Assembly (NCBI GenBank): GCA_910585255.1
Contig: CAJUEI010000170.1
Coordinates: 1-8,474, forward strand
Length of the DNA: 8,474 nucleotides
Source: an uncultured Lachnospiraceae bacterium
Lineage (GTDB): Bacteria > Bacillota > Clostridia > Lachnospirales > Lachnospiraceae
Direction of reading: 5' to 3'
Shown here: positions 1-6,376 of the stretch, one piece after another
Numbering within the stretch: the first letter of the stretch is position 1
How the letters are laid out: each line of letters starts with the position of its first letter
The notes under the pieces: model-generated
What the model saw: only the letters and a program-made list of their open reading frames with translations
The model's database searches: none
Told to the model about the DNA's origin: nothing
Position numbers and translations under genes: made by a program

Positions 1-203
1 ATCAGGAAGAGCTTCCTCAATACTTTGAAATCGGAAAGGATTTAGAAGTTTATACCAGCCAGGAAGAGCTTCTGGAAAAAATAGAATATTATCTAAACCA
101 TGAAGAGGAACGGGCGGCAATTGCTCAAAACGGCTATTCTAAAGTTCTGTCCCAAAAACATACCTTAACTGACCGCCTGCAGACGATTCTGTCAAAAATA
201 TAA
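1..203 (+). CDS. C-terminal end of a CgeB-like / group 1 glycosyltransferase (5' partial)
   Basis: The frame beginning at base 3 is open from the window edge to a TAA at 201-203, giving 66 residues. The visible piece reads like the end of the 'glycosyl transferases group 1' domain found in CgeB-like proteins: an EIGKDLEVYTS segment, then an acidic helix (EELLEKIEYYLNHEEERAAIA) and an NGYSKVLSQKHTLTDRL-type tail. In that family this part packs behind the nucleotide-sugar site, with the 'vytspeELlekiryyL' helix and the 'HTy..R' motif close to the C-terminus. The N-terminal acceptor domain and most of the catalytic fold lie outside the window, so the sugar and acceptor cannot be inferred. It converges with the legionaminic acid genes and belongs to a different transcript, although a glycosyltransferase beside a nonulosonate cluster suggests a surface-glycan locus. 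Family assignment is from pattern recognition of a short tail only. Confidence 0.7.
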   Translation, partial: QEELPQYFEIGKDLEVYTSQEELLEKIEYYLNHEEERAAIAQNGYSKVLSQKHTLTDRLQTILSKI

Positions 204-300
204 ATCCAAAAGTAATTGTATATTTTTTGTTTGTACTCTTAAGACAAGATTTATTTTTGTGTTTATTGTTAAGCGAGTGTTTGCTGTTAAATGATCATCT

Positions 301-359
301 GCAGAGGAATTGCTTCCTGCCGACATATAAGATGCGGTTTTTGTATCTTATATGTTCGG
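301..359. repeat. Two adjacent hairpins in the convergent gap
   Basis: Bases 323-333 (ACATATAAGAT) and 345-355 (ATCTTATATGT) form a perfect 11-bp inverted repeat around an 11-base loop. Past a one-base bulge at 356 the stem continues with CCG (320-322) against CGG (357-359). Directly before it, 301-309 and 314-320 form a second short hairpin (GCAG-GAA against TTCCTGC, with a two-base bulge). The hairpins lie between the + strand glycosyltransferase stop and the 3' end of ptmE, where a bidirectional transcription end is expected. Neither strand shows a T-run after the stem, so a standard intrinsic terminator is not supported here. An RNA 3'-end stabiliser or a non-canonical bidirectional terminator is possible. 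Confidence 0.5.
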
Positions 360-403
360 TATAGGGGGACTTGCTTTGCTCTGGCTTTCACTCTTTCTTT
401 ATT

Positions 404-440
404 CTAAGCTAGGCTTCTTTACTCTAACCTTAGTTTTTTT
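404..440 (+). terminator. Probable intrinsic terminator for the + strand glycosyltransferase
   Basis: CTAAG (404-408) pairs with CTTAG (429-433). Across a 1x2 internal loop, TAG (410-412) pairs with CTA (424-426), leaving an 11-base loop. Seven T bases (434-440) follow immediately. The stem is short and only partly GC, so efficiency is uncertain, but the hairpin-plus-T7 geometry points to + strand termination. The T-run overlaps the ptmE stop codon (439-441) on the other strand, so the terminator would stop + strand transcription before it becomes antisense to the ptmE coding region. Confidence 0.45.
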
Positions 441-1515
441 ACTCTGACTTTTGACTTAATTTCTTTTCCATTCGATGCATTTCTTCAAATTCTCCCATAT
501 CCAAAAAAGAATCTTCGCTAATCGGATACATTCCAATCTGTCGTCCCTGTGCTAAAAGTTGATTTGCTAAATCTGTCATATGAAAGAAACTGTCCGCCGG
601 TATCTCATCTAATAAATTAGGATTCAGTACATACATTCCTGTATTTACAAAATAGGAGAGTTTTGGTTTCTCATCCATTGAGATAATCACACCGTTTTCT
701 TTTGAATTAATTACCCCATACGGCACTACAATATTTTTTAAGGCGGTTACAATCGTTAATTCATTTCCTGACTGCTGGTGATATTGATAAATATCTTTGT
801 AATCAGCGTGAATTAAAATATCACAATTTGTTACAATAATCGGCTTGTCAAATTTCTCCTGTATCAGATGCAGACTCCCGGCGGTTCCCAGCGGTTTATC
901 TTCCTCTACATAGTTCATCTGATACCCTCTGCTTACCTCTGCGAAATAGGATTTAATCATACTTTTTCGATAATTTAATGTAACATAAAACTGCTTTACT
1001 CCATAGTCACAAAACCGCTCTACAATCCGCTCCATAATCGGAATATCTCCAATTGGAATTAATGGTTTGGGAAGTACCTTTGTATAAGGATAAAGCCGTG
1101 TCCCTTTCCCCCCTGCCATAATTACTACTGTGATTTCCTCTAGCCCCCGAGTATGACTGTCCTCCTGCTGCTTTTCTTCTCCTGTGCGAAAAATCACATC
1201 TACAATATGATTTCTGGCATCTACTACCGGAAGTGCAGTGATAGAAAATCGTCTCATTTCTTCCTGTGCAGAAGCCAATTCTTTACGATAGATTACTTTT
1301 GGATTTTGATTCATAATTTCCTGTAACCTTCCCTCTAATTTTCCGGTTTTAATCAGCCAGCGCCGAATATCTCCATCGGTTACGGTCCCTAATAAATGAT
1401 TTTTTTCATCCACGCAAAATAGGATTCCTTTTGCATTGATATCTAGCTGCTGCAATGCTTCTGCTGCCGTTTCTTTCTCCGAAATCGTATATTTCTTTAA
1501 TTCTTCTCCTTTCAT
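439..1515 (-). CDS. ptmE: CBS-domain nucleotidyltransferase, probable GlcN-1-P guanylyltransferase (PtmE type)
   Basis: A 358-residue cytoplasmic enzyme. Residues ~8-112 form a CBS-domain pair (TVTDGDIRRWL at 44-54 and SITALPVVD at 91-99 are typical CBS segments). Residues ~128-345 form a sugar-phosphate nucleotidyltransferase with the pyrophosphorylase signature MAGGKGTRL (133-141), PKPLIPIG (149-156), the NCD metal-binding turn (230-232) and NTGMYVL (291-297). In Campylobacter, PtmE of this CBS-plus-transferase build makes GDP-glucosamine for legionaminic acid. Guanylyl specificity here is inferred from that architecture and the leg neighbours. Other uridylyl, cytidylyl or guanylyl transferases share the fold. 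The ATG (1515-1513) overlaps the legC TGA by four bases, and the AGGAGGT ribosome site lies inside the end of legC, so the two genes are translationally coupled. It is the last gene of the cluster. The CBS pair could bind an adenosyl nucleotide and gate activity, but this is only inference. Confidence 0.85.
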   Translation of the reverse strand: MKGEELKKYTISEKETAAEALQQLDINAKGILFCVDEKNHLLGTVTDGDIRRWLIKTGKLEGRLQEIMNQNPKVIYRKELASAQEEMRRFSITALPVVDARNHIVDVIFRTGEEKQQEDSHTRGLEEITVVIMAGGKGTRLYPYTKVLPKPLIPIGDIPIMERIVERFCDYGVKQFYVTLNYRKSMIKSYFAEVSRGYQMNYVEEDKPLGTAGSLHLIQEKFDKPIIVTNCDILIHADYKDIYQYHQQSGNELTIVTALKNIVVPYGVINSKENGVIISMDEKPKLSYFVNTGMYVLNPNLLDEIPADSFFHMTDLANQLLAQGRQIGMYPISEDSFLDMGEFEEMHRMEKKLSQKSE

Positions 1516-2690
1516 GCAGCACCTCCTAACAGCTTTTTCAAAGCCTCTGCCACAATTTGGATTTCTTCCTCTGTTAGATTAGTACTACACGGCAGATTTA
1601 AGACCCGTTCTCCATACCAAACTGCTTTTTCAATTCGATATGCTAAAAAATTCTGATATGGCTTTTGCTGGTGGATTAAACCCCATATTGCTCTTGTCTG
1701 TATTCCCTGCTGCTGCAGAAGATCAATTACTTCCCGAAGGGAAACTCTGCACTCCTTTAGATTTAATATGAGGGAATAAAACCAATAATTCGGATCGGTT
1801 CCCTCTCGGAATAAAAGCAGTTCTGCCTTTTTTAAATCCTCCAATTCTTTTTGATATCGCTGGTAGTTGTTTCGTTTCCGCTGTATAAATTCCGGCAGTT
1901 CCTCCATCTGTGCCACCCCAAGGGCTCCCTGCAAATTGGTCATGCGGTAATTATATCCCACTTCATGATGGATATAAAAATGTTCATCATCTTTTGCCTG
2001 TGTAGACAGATATTTCATATGCTGTACCGCTTTTTTATCTCTTGCTGTTACTGCACCGCCTCCGCCGGTTGTAATAATTTTATTTCCGTTAAATGAAAAT
2101 GCACCATAATCTCCAATTGTACCTGCAAATTTTCCTTGATATTTTCCTGTAGTAACAGTTGTTCCCAATGCTTCTGTTGCATCTTCAATTACTGTTAAGT
2201 GATAACGCTCTGCAGTCGCCATAATCGCTTCCATATCTGCTAAATTTCCAAATATATGCACAACAATAACTGCTTTTATCTTATGTCCGGTCTGATTACA
2301 GATCAAAGTATTGTCATCCATATGACATTCTTCTCTACAAAATTGTTCCAGTTTTTGGGGATCGATACATAAACTGTCATCACAATCCATAAAAATAGGC
2401 TCACCAAATTGATAACGAACCGGATTCACTGCTGCTATAAATGTAAGAGTTGGTACGATCACATGATCGCCTGGTTCTACTCCACATTCTAATAATGCAA
2501 GATGAATCGCTGCCGTACCGCTTTGGCAAGCCGCTGTCATGGGTACATGCAGAAATTCAGAAAGTTTTTCTTCTAGTTCGGATACAAATGCTCCTCCGGT
2601 AGACACCCAACCTTCTTTTACTGCCTGTCCCACATATTTTTCTTCATTTCCCTCAAAATTTGGTATTGATAACGGAATAAATCTGCCCAT
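1512..2690 (-). CDS. legC: LegC family PLP-dependent aminotransferase
   Basis: A 392-residue DegT/DnrJ/EryC1 (sugar aminotransferase) fold enzyme. It transfers an amino group, usually from glutamate, to C4 of the 4-keto-6-deoxy sugar made by LegB. The N-terminus FIPLSIPNFEGNEEKYV is characteristic of the LegC subfamily. Visible active-site parts are CQSGTAAIHLAL (55-66, phosphate binding), VIEDATEALG (167-176, with Asp170 for the pyridine nitrogen) and SFNGNKIITTGGGG (199-212), where Lys204 should form the PLP Schiff base. The frame stays open 14 codons further upstream to 2732, but the ATG at 2690-2688 is preferred. It has GGAGG five bases upstream (2696-2700), and the protein then begins exactly at the conserved family N-terminus. 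The gene is preceded by a 425-bp gap and overlaps ptmE downstream. Length is normal for the family and no catalytic residue is missing. Confidence 0.93.
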   Translation of the reverse strand: MGRFIPLSIPNFEGNEEKYVGQAVKEGWVSTGGAFVSELEEKLSEFLHVPMTAACQSGTAAIHLALLECGVEPGDHVIVPTLTFIAAVNPVRYQFGEPIFMDCDDSLCIDPQKLEQFCREECHMDDNTLICNQTGHKIKAVIVVHIFGNLADMEAIMATAERYHLTVIEDATEALGTTVTTGKYQGKFAGTIGDYGAFSFNGNKIITTGGGGAVTARDKKAVQHMKYLSTQAKDDEHFYIHHEVGYNYRMTNLQGALGVAQMEELPEFIQRKRNNYQRYQKELEDLKKAELLLFREGTDPNYWFYSLILNLKECRVSLREVIDLLQQQGIQTRAIWGLIHQQKPYQNFLAYRIEKAVWYGERVLNLPCSTNLTEEEIQIVAEALKKLLGGAA

Positions 2691-2951
2691 TTTTGCCTCC
2701 TTGCAAATGTCGAATCGAATCCTTGATTCCATCGGGTTTCTATAAAGTCCCGCTTTTTATCAGTTGCTGTTTTTTATTCTTTTCCAATATTTTTATCTGT
2801 TGTTTAATAAAATTATTTGCTATTGTTTTAATGCTAACTATCCTGATTTTATCCATTAAAAATTTATTAAAAATGATAATGATCCTGATAATTGTATCGA
2901 CACAAGATAAGAATTTCTTAACAAGCAGTTATTCCCATAATATATTCTCCT

Positions 2952-2957
2952 ATTATA
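2952..2957 (-). promoter_or_regulatory. Candidate -10 element for legC-ptmE
   Basis: The - strand reads TATAAT, a perfect match to the sigma-A -10 consensus, about 262 bases upstream of the legC ATG. No good -35 hexamer is found at 16-18 bases (GGTTTA or AGGTTT are the best there), so the match may be chance in a 24% GC stretch. If used, transcription would start near 2945, giving a leader of roughly 255 bases that contains the small hairpin before the legC ribosome site. Confidence 0.25.
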
Positions 2958-2991
2958 AAAAGAATTTTTTTAATAAACCTTTTCTTTATCC

Positions 2992-3019
2992 GCAATAAAT
3001 TTTATATTTGCAATAAATT
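2992..3019. repeat. Tandem 10-bp direct repeat
   Basis: GCAATAAATT occurs at 2992-3001 and again at 3010-3019, a period of 18 bases. It lies upstream of the candidate - strand -10 element at 2952-2957. Paired direct repeats upstream of a promoter can be regulator sites, but in such AT-rich DNA a 10-base repeat may be accidental. No third copy was found in the gap. Confidence 0.4.
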
Positions 3020-3043
3020 CTGTTTGATTTATACTTTTTCTAC

Positions 3044-3071
3044 CCGCTATCCTGCTGCCTAAAAGCAGCGG
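3044..3071 (-). repeat. GC-rich hairpin with two alternative pairings after legB
   Basis: GCTGC (3054-3058) pairs with GCAGC (3065-3069) around a six-base loop and extends past a bulged T through CC (3051-3052) with GG (3070-3071). Alternatively CCGCT (3044-3048) pairs with AGCGG (3067-3071). The two pairings share bases and exclude each other. The structure begins about 45 bases downstream of the legB stop and is the only GC-rich island in the gap. No T-run follows on the - strand, so it is not a standard intrinsic terminator. A processing or pausing site, or a mRNA 3'-end protector, is possible. Confidence 0.35.
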
Positions 3072-3115
3072 AGCAGATTTCGAATTTCCTTTGACTAAAC
3101 AATAGAGTAAATTAT

Positions 3116-4096
3116 CTATACATTATAAATATCTGTTTTATAAACATCCATATTTTTCCGAATCCACTCTATTGTCTCATGAATTCCTTGCTCAAACGTA
3201 TACATTGGCTTCCAATTTGTTAATTTTTTTATCTTTTCATTGGAACCAAGTAAACGATTTACTTCGCTTTTTTCTGGACGAAGCCGCTCTTCATCGCAGA
3301 CAATAGAAGCAGTTGGATTGATTTGACGAATAATCTCTCTTGCCAAATCTCCTATTGAAATTTCCTGTTGAGTGGCAATATTAATTTCCTGTCCAATCGT
3401 TTTATCTGATTCTGCAATCGCAATAAATCCTGCTGCCGTATCTTTTACAAAATTAAAATCTCTGGTCGGAGTAAGAGAACCTAAACGAATTTCCTGTTTT
3501 CCTGCCAGCAACTGAGAAATAATGGTAGGAATAACAGCTCTTGCTGACTGTCTTGGTCCATATGTATTAAATGGACGCACAATCGAAACCGGAAGATCAA
3601 AACTTCTGTAAAAACTTTCTGCCAAACGATCAGCACCTATTTTAGTCGCGGAATAAGGCGACTGCCCTTGAAATGGGTGTTTTTCATCAATCGGTACATA
3701 TTGTGCGGTTCCATATACTTCGGAAGTAGATGTAATCATAATCCGTTCCGTCCCCAGTTCACGTGCTGCCTGCAATACATTTAATGTTCCTTTTATATTG
3801 GTATCTACATAAGAATCCGGTGAATGATAACTAAATGGAATGGCAATTAATGCAGCCAGGTGAAAGATACCATCCACTCCTTTTGCAGCAGTTCTTACTC
3901 CATTTGGATCTCGAATATCTCCTGAAAATACTTCGATTTCGTTTAACTTTTCTTTTGGAAAATGGTCTAACCATCCCCATGTATTAAAAGAATTATAATA
4001 CGTAAATGCTTTTACCTCATACCCTTTTTCTAATAAACTTTCTACTAAATGACTTCCAATAAAACCATCTGCTCCTGTTACTAATACCTTTTTCAT
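3116..4096 (-). CDS. legB: NAD-dependent 4,6-dehydratase LegB
   Basis: A 326-residue extended short-chain dehydrogenase/reductase. It converts the nucleotide-linked N-acetylglucosamine to the 4-keto-6-deoxy sugar. In the characterised Campylobacter pathway the substrate is GDP-GlcNAc. The N-terminal Rossmann motif is TGADGFIGSH (7-16). The segment YNSFNTWGWLD (34-44) is a hallmark of LegB-type dehydratases. The catalytic set is Tyr148-x3-Lys152 (SPYSATK) plus Thr124-Ser125-Glu126, the TSE version of the dehydratase triad region. The RPFNTYGPRQ block (174-183) and TRDFNFVKD (211-219) belong to the substrate-binding part. The start is the ATG at 4096-4094, with AAGGAGGA about ten bases upstream (4107-4114). 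It sits 95 bases after legF and is followed by the long gap before legC, so it may close the upstream transcript or be co-transcribed with legC-ptmE. Length and motifs are normal. Confidence 0.93.
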   Translation of the reverse strand: MKKVLVTGADGFIGSHLVESLLEKGYEVKAFTYYNSFNTWGWLDHFPKEKLNEIEVFSGDIRDPNGVRTAAKGVDGIFHLAALIAIPFSYHSPDSYVDTNIKGTLNVLQAARELGTERIMITSTSEVYGTAQYVPIDEKHPFQGQSPYSATKIGADRLAESFYRSFDLPVSIVRPFNTYGPRQSARAVIPTIISQLLAGKQEIRLGSLTPTRDFNFVKDTAAGFIAIAESDKTIGQEINIATQQEISIGDLAREIIRQINPTASIVCDEERLRPEKSEVNRLLGSNEKIKKLTNWKPMYTFEQGIHETIEWIRKNMDVYKTDIYNV

Positions 4097-4191
4097 CTTG
4101 ATTTTCTCCTCCTTGAGAATAAACTGTCTTTGTCAAATCTGCCTTTGCTTATATATCGTCTTATTTTATTTTTATATTATTCCAAATTGTT

Positions 4192-4896
4192 CTATTGCAG
4201 TTCCTCTCTTTTGGAATAATAATCCATAATTGCTTTTGCAATACAAAAATCTAATTCTGTATCAATATCTACAGAACGCTCCTGCGACATGGGATAGGCA
4301 TAACTACGATTTTGATAGATATCTTTTTTTTCCAATATAATTTTTGTTTTTACGATGTAAAGTGCTCCATTTAACCGATAATACACGGATAATTTTTGCC
4401 GTGGGGCATTGTCACTTCTTTTTAAAAAACCATTCATTGACTGATCTTCTGGTAAAGTATTACACCACAGCGGAGAATGTTCTGCTTCACATACACTAAT
4501 TATGCTATCTGCATTTTTTTCTTTTAAAATCTGATAGCCTTTTTTGATATCTTCTTCTGTTCTCAATGGAGAGGTTGGCTGAAGCAATGCAATGGTATCA
4601 AATGTTTGTCCTAATTCCTGGTAACAGTTTAATACTTCTCTTACTGTGTCCCAAGAACTTGCTGTATCAGATGCCATCTCTTTACTCCTTAAAAATGGGA
4701 CTTCTGCCCCATATTGAATGGCTATTTTAGCATATTCTTCTGAATCTGTCGACACATGAATACAGGAAAATTGTTTGGAGTGAATGGCAGCTTCTATGGT
4801 ATAAGCAAGCAACGGTTTTCCATTTAATATTCGTATATTTTTATCTTTTAGTCCCTTAGAACCGCTGCGGGCTGGGATAATTGCTATATTTTTCAA
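4192..4896 (-). CDS. legF: CMP-legionaminic acid synthetase (acylneuraminate cytidylyltransferase family)
   Basis: A 234-residue cytoplasmic enzyme that joins CMP from CTP to the nonulosonic acid, giving the activated donor for glycosylation. Visible family motifs are IIPARSGSKGLKDKN (6-20, the CTP-binding loop), LLQPTSPLRT (104-113), YYRLNGALYI (172-181) and SVDIDTELDF (208-217, with Asp residues for metal binding). The start appears to be TTG (4896-4894). No in-frame ATG or GTG lies at the right place, the family N-terminus begins immediately (MKNIAIIPARSGSKG), and a GGGAG ribosome site (4906-4910) is nine bases upstream. An ATG in the ribosome-site region is out of frame. The rare start may keep the level low. 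Choice of legionaminic rather than neuraminic or pseudaminic acid is inferred from neighbouring legB, legC and ptmE. The gene contains an A8 run in the coding strand (complement of 4324-4331). Confidence 0.88.
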   Translation of the reverse strand: MKNIAIIPARSGSKGLKDKNIRILNGKPLLAYTIEAAIHSKQFSCIHVSTDSEEYAKIAIQYGAEVPFLRSKEMASDTASSWDTVREVLNCYQELGQTFDTIALLQPTSPLRTEEDIKKGYQILKEKNADSIISVCEAEHSPLWCNTLPEDQSMNGFLKRSDNAPRQKLSVYYRLNGALYIVKTKIILEKKDIYQNRSYAYPMSQERSVDIDTELDFCIAKAIMDYYSKREELQ

Positions 4897-5059
4897 ACGA
4901 GTGTGCTCCCTTCTATCATCTATTATCTATTTTTTATATAATTAATTTTTTATTATATTACTTTTATTATAATTGATTTCATCTATTTTTCTATTTTCTA
5001 TAATTCTCTTATTCCTTATATTATCTATTATTTTATTATTATCTCTTTTCTTGTTTTGA

Positions 5060-6271
5060 TTATAAAGAAAATGGAATATCGTAAAATTTCTTTTTTAAGT
5101 CTAAAGATTTTTGGGGTTCTTCTAATAATTTTTGTTTTAGTATTTCTACAATTTGTGCTGAAGTATTTCCCTTTCCATATGGATTTTCTATCTGTTTACA
5201 GAAATTTAAAAACTGCGGCTGCCTTGCTTTTTTTATGGCTTCTATAATTTCTTCCTTTGTTTCTTCACAGTGCAAAACAGATGCTGCACACATACGCCCT
5301 TTCTGCCGTATGCCGATATCAATTGTTGGTATATGAAAAGACGGCACTTCAATTATTCCGCTAGAAGAATTTCCTATCACAAAGGCACTGTATTTTACTG
5401 CACTTAAATATCGCTTCATTCCTAAAGAAGAAAACAAATGGAAATTCTGATTTGCTTTCGTATATTGGTCTAAATATTCATTTATTTTTTTTCCTCCCGC
5501 ATCTGCATTTGCTTTTGTAATAATATACTGCATATCTGGGAATTCTTCCAATGCTTCTAAAAGCTGTTTTAAGGACTCTAAAGAAGAATTCTGATATACA
5601 GTATGTTGTTCTAACGTTACTGGGTGATAGGTTACTAATGCATAGGGCTTATGGTTTTCTAATTTTAGTTCCTCGATTAATTCTTGATATTGGTATAGAT
5701 CTGTATGCAATACATTCTCTACCCCTAATGCCCCTACATTGAATACTCTATCTGGGGATTCTCCTAATTGAATTACCCTTTTTCTGTGCTCTTTTGTACT
5801 TGTAAAATGCAAATAGCTTAGTTTTGTAATGCTGTGACGAATTCCTTCATCTATTGCTCCCTCTGTTGTCTCTCCGCCATGCAAATGTGCAATAGGGATC
5901 TGTTCATTCATTGCTGCTAAGGCAACTCCCATTATCTCATAACGATCCCCAAGCAGAATCAGCATATCTGGGGAAGTGCTATGAAAATATTCTGCAAATT
6001 TTTCTATTGCTGCTGCCAATGTTTTAGAAATTCCAATAGAAGAATCTTCTTCCGTTAAAATCGGAATCTTTTTATCAACTGGAATTTTATCTTTTTCAAT
6101 CTCTTGGAGTGTATTTCCAAATTGCTCTGATAGATGTGTTCCAGTTACAGCAATTCTTATGTTAAATTGCGGCTCTAATAGTAATTTTTGTATTAATGGT
6201 TTTAAAATTCCATATTCTGCTCGGGAAGATGTTACAATACAAATAGATCTTATATTTTCTGTTTTTTTCAT
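5060..6271 (-). CDS. legG: Hydrolysing nucleotide-sugar 2-epimerase (LegG/NeuC family)
   Basis: A 403-residue enzyme with the GT-B type fold of UDP-GlcNAc 2-epimerases. Here it is expected to remove the nucleotide and invert C2 of the 2,4-diacetamido sugar, giving the free 6-deoxymannose derivative used by LegI. Family marks are TSSRAEYG (14-21), LLGDRYE (106-112), HLHGGETTEGAIDE (129-142), VTYHPVT (213-219), GNSSSGIIE (300-308, nucleotide binding) and DIGIRQKGR (318-326). NeuC (UDP-GlcNAc substrate, sialic acid) has the same motifs. The leg assignment rests on context. The ATG at 6271-6269 is the only reasonable start. Its nearest ribosome site, AGAGGA (6284-6289), is about 12 bases away, which is long and may mean weaker initiation. 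The gene carries A7-A8 runs, including one at codons 2-4 (complement of 6262-6268) and one at GGKK (complement of 5485-5492). Confidence 0.9.
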   Translation of the reverse strand: MKKTENIRSICIVTSSRAEYGILKPLIQKLLLEPQFNIRIAVTGTHLSEQFGNTLQEIEKDKIPVDKKIPILTEEDSSIGISKTLAAAIEKFAEYFHSTSPDMLILLGDRYEIMGVALAAMNEQIPIAHLHGGETTEGAIDEGIRHSITKLSYLHFTSTKEHRKRVIQLGESPDRVFNVGALGVENVLHTDLYQYQELIEELKLENHKPYALVTYHPVTLEQHTVYQNSSLESLKQLLEALEEFPDMQYIITKANADAGGKKINEYLDQYTKANQNFHLFSSLGMKRYLSAVKYSAFVIGNSSSGIIEVPSFHIPTIDIGIRQKGRMCAASVLHCEETKEEIIEAIKKARQPQFLNFCKQIENPYGKGNTSAQIVEILKQKLLEEPQKSLDLKKKFYDIPFSL

Positions 6272-6376
6272 CTTTTTATTTTTTCCTCTAAACTTTTACA
6301 TTCATTTCTTTATTTTTATATTTATTCTATGTTAATTTTTATAATAGTTCTATTATTTTTATATACCTATTATTTT

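Larger units (their letters stand above)
2691..3115. other. 425-bp AT-rich gap between legB and legC, no credible gene
   Basis: GC counted over 2761-3060 is 72 of 300 bases (24%), well below the flanking genes. The longest open frame (+ strand, TTG at 2693) would run antisense through the legC ribosome site. It has no ribosome site of its own and translates to a Leu/Ile/Phe/Lys-rich string typical of AT-rich noise. The gap does hold the legC ribosome site (2696-2700), a small hairpin just upstream of it (GAATC 2717-2721 with GATTC 2725-2729), a perfect - strand TATAAT (2957-2952), a tandem 10-bp direct repeat (2992-3019) and a GC-rich hairpin 45 bases past the legB stop (3044-3071). This looks like a separate regulatory region for legC-ptmE or the scar of a lost gene. 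Sequence alone does not decide. Confidence 0.6.

Noticed and set aside
2691..2732. A 14-codon N-terminal extension of legC (start at 2732)
   Set aside because: It has no ribosome site before it. The ATG at 2690 has a perfect GGAGG at five bases and starts the protein at the conserved family N-terminus.
1851..2745. Short + strand open frames opposite legC
   Set aside because: They are antisense to a clearly conserved aminotransferase, have no ribosome sites and no recognisable motifs.
2919..2939. A six-codon leader peptide on the - strand (AGGAG, eight bases, ATG GGA ATA ACT GCT TGT TAA)
   Set aside because: Its ribosome site directly abuts the TATAAT at 2952-2957, so it would not be transcribed from that promoter. 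The peptide has no repeated regulatory codons.
2693..2998. A + strand open frame of about 100 codons in the legB/legC gap
   Set aside because: It starts at TTG without a ribosome site, runs antisense through the legC ribosome site, and encodes only a Leu/Ile/Phe/Lys-rich string as expected from 24% GC DNA.
3044..3071. The GC-rich hairpin after legB as an intrinsic terminator
   Set aside because: No T-run follows it on the - strand (the next bases are GATAGCGGG or TAGAAAAAG), so the standard signal is absent.
3091..3118. TTGACT with an AT-rich downstream stretch on the + strand as a promoter
   Set aside because: It points into the antisense of legB, no + strand gene follows, and no good -10 is present at the proper distance.
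5056..5742. Hydrophobic-looking + strand frames opposite legG
   Set aside because: Complements of Lys/Glu-rich coding sequence naturally read as Leu/Phe/Ser-rich frames. The - strand gene has all NeuC-family motifs.
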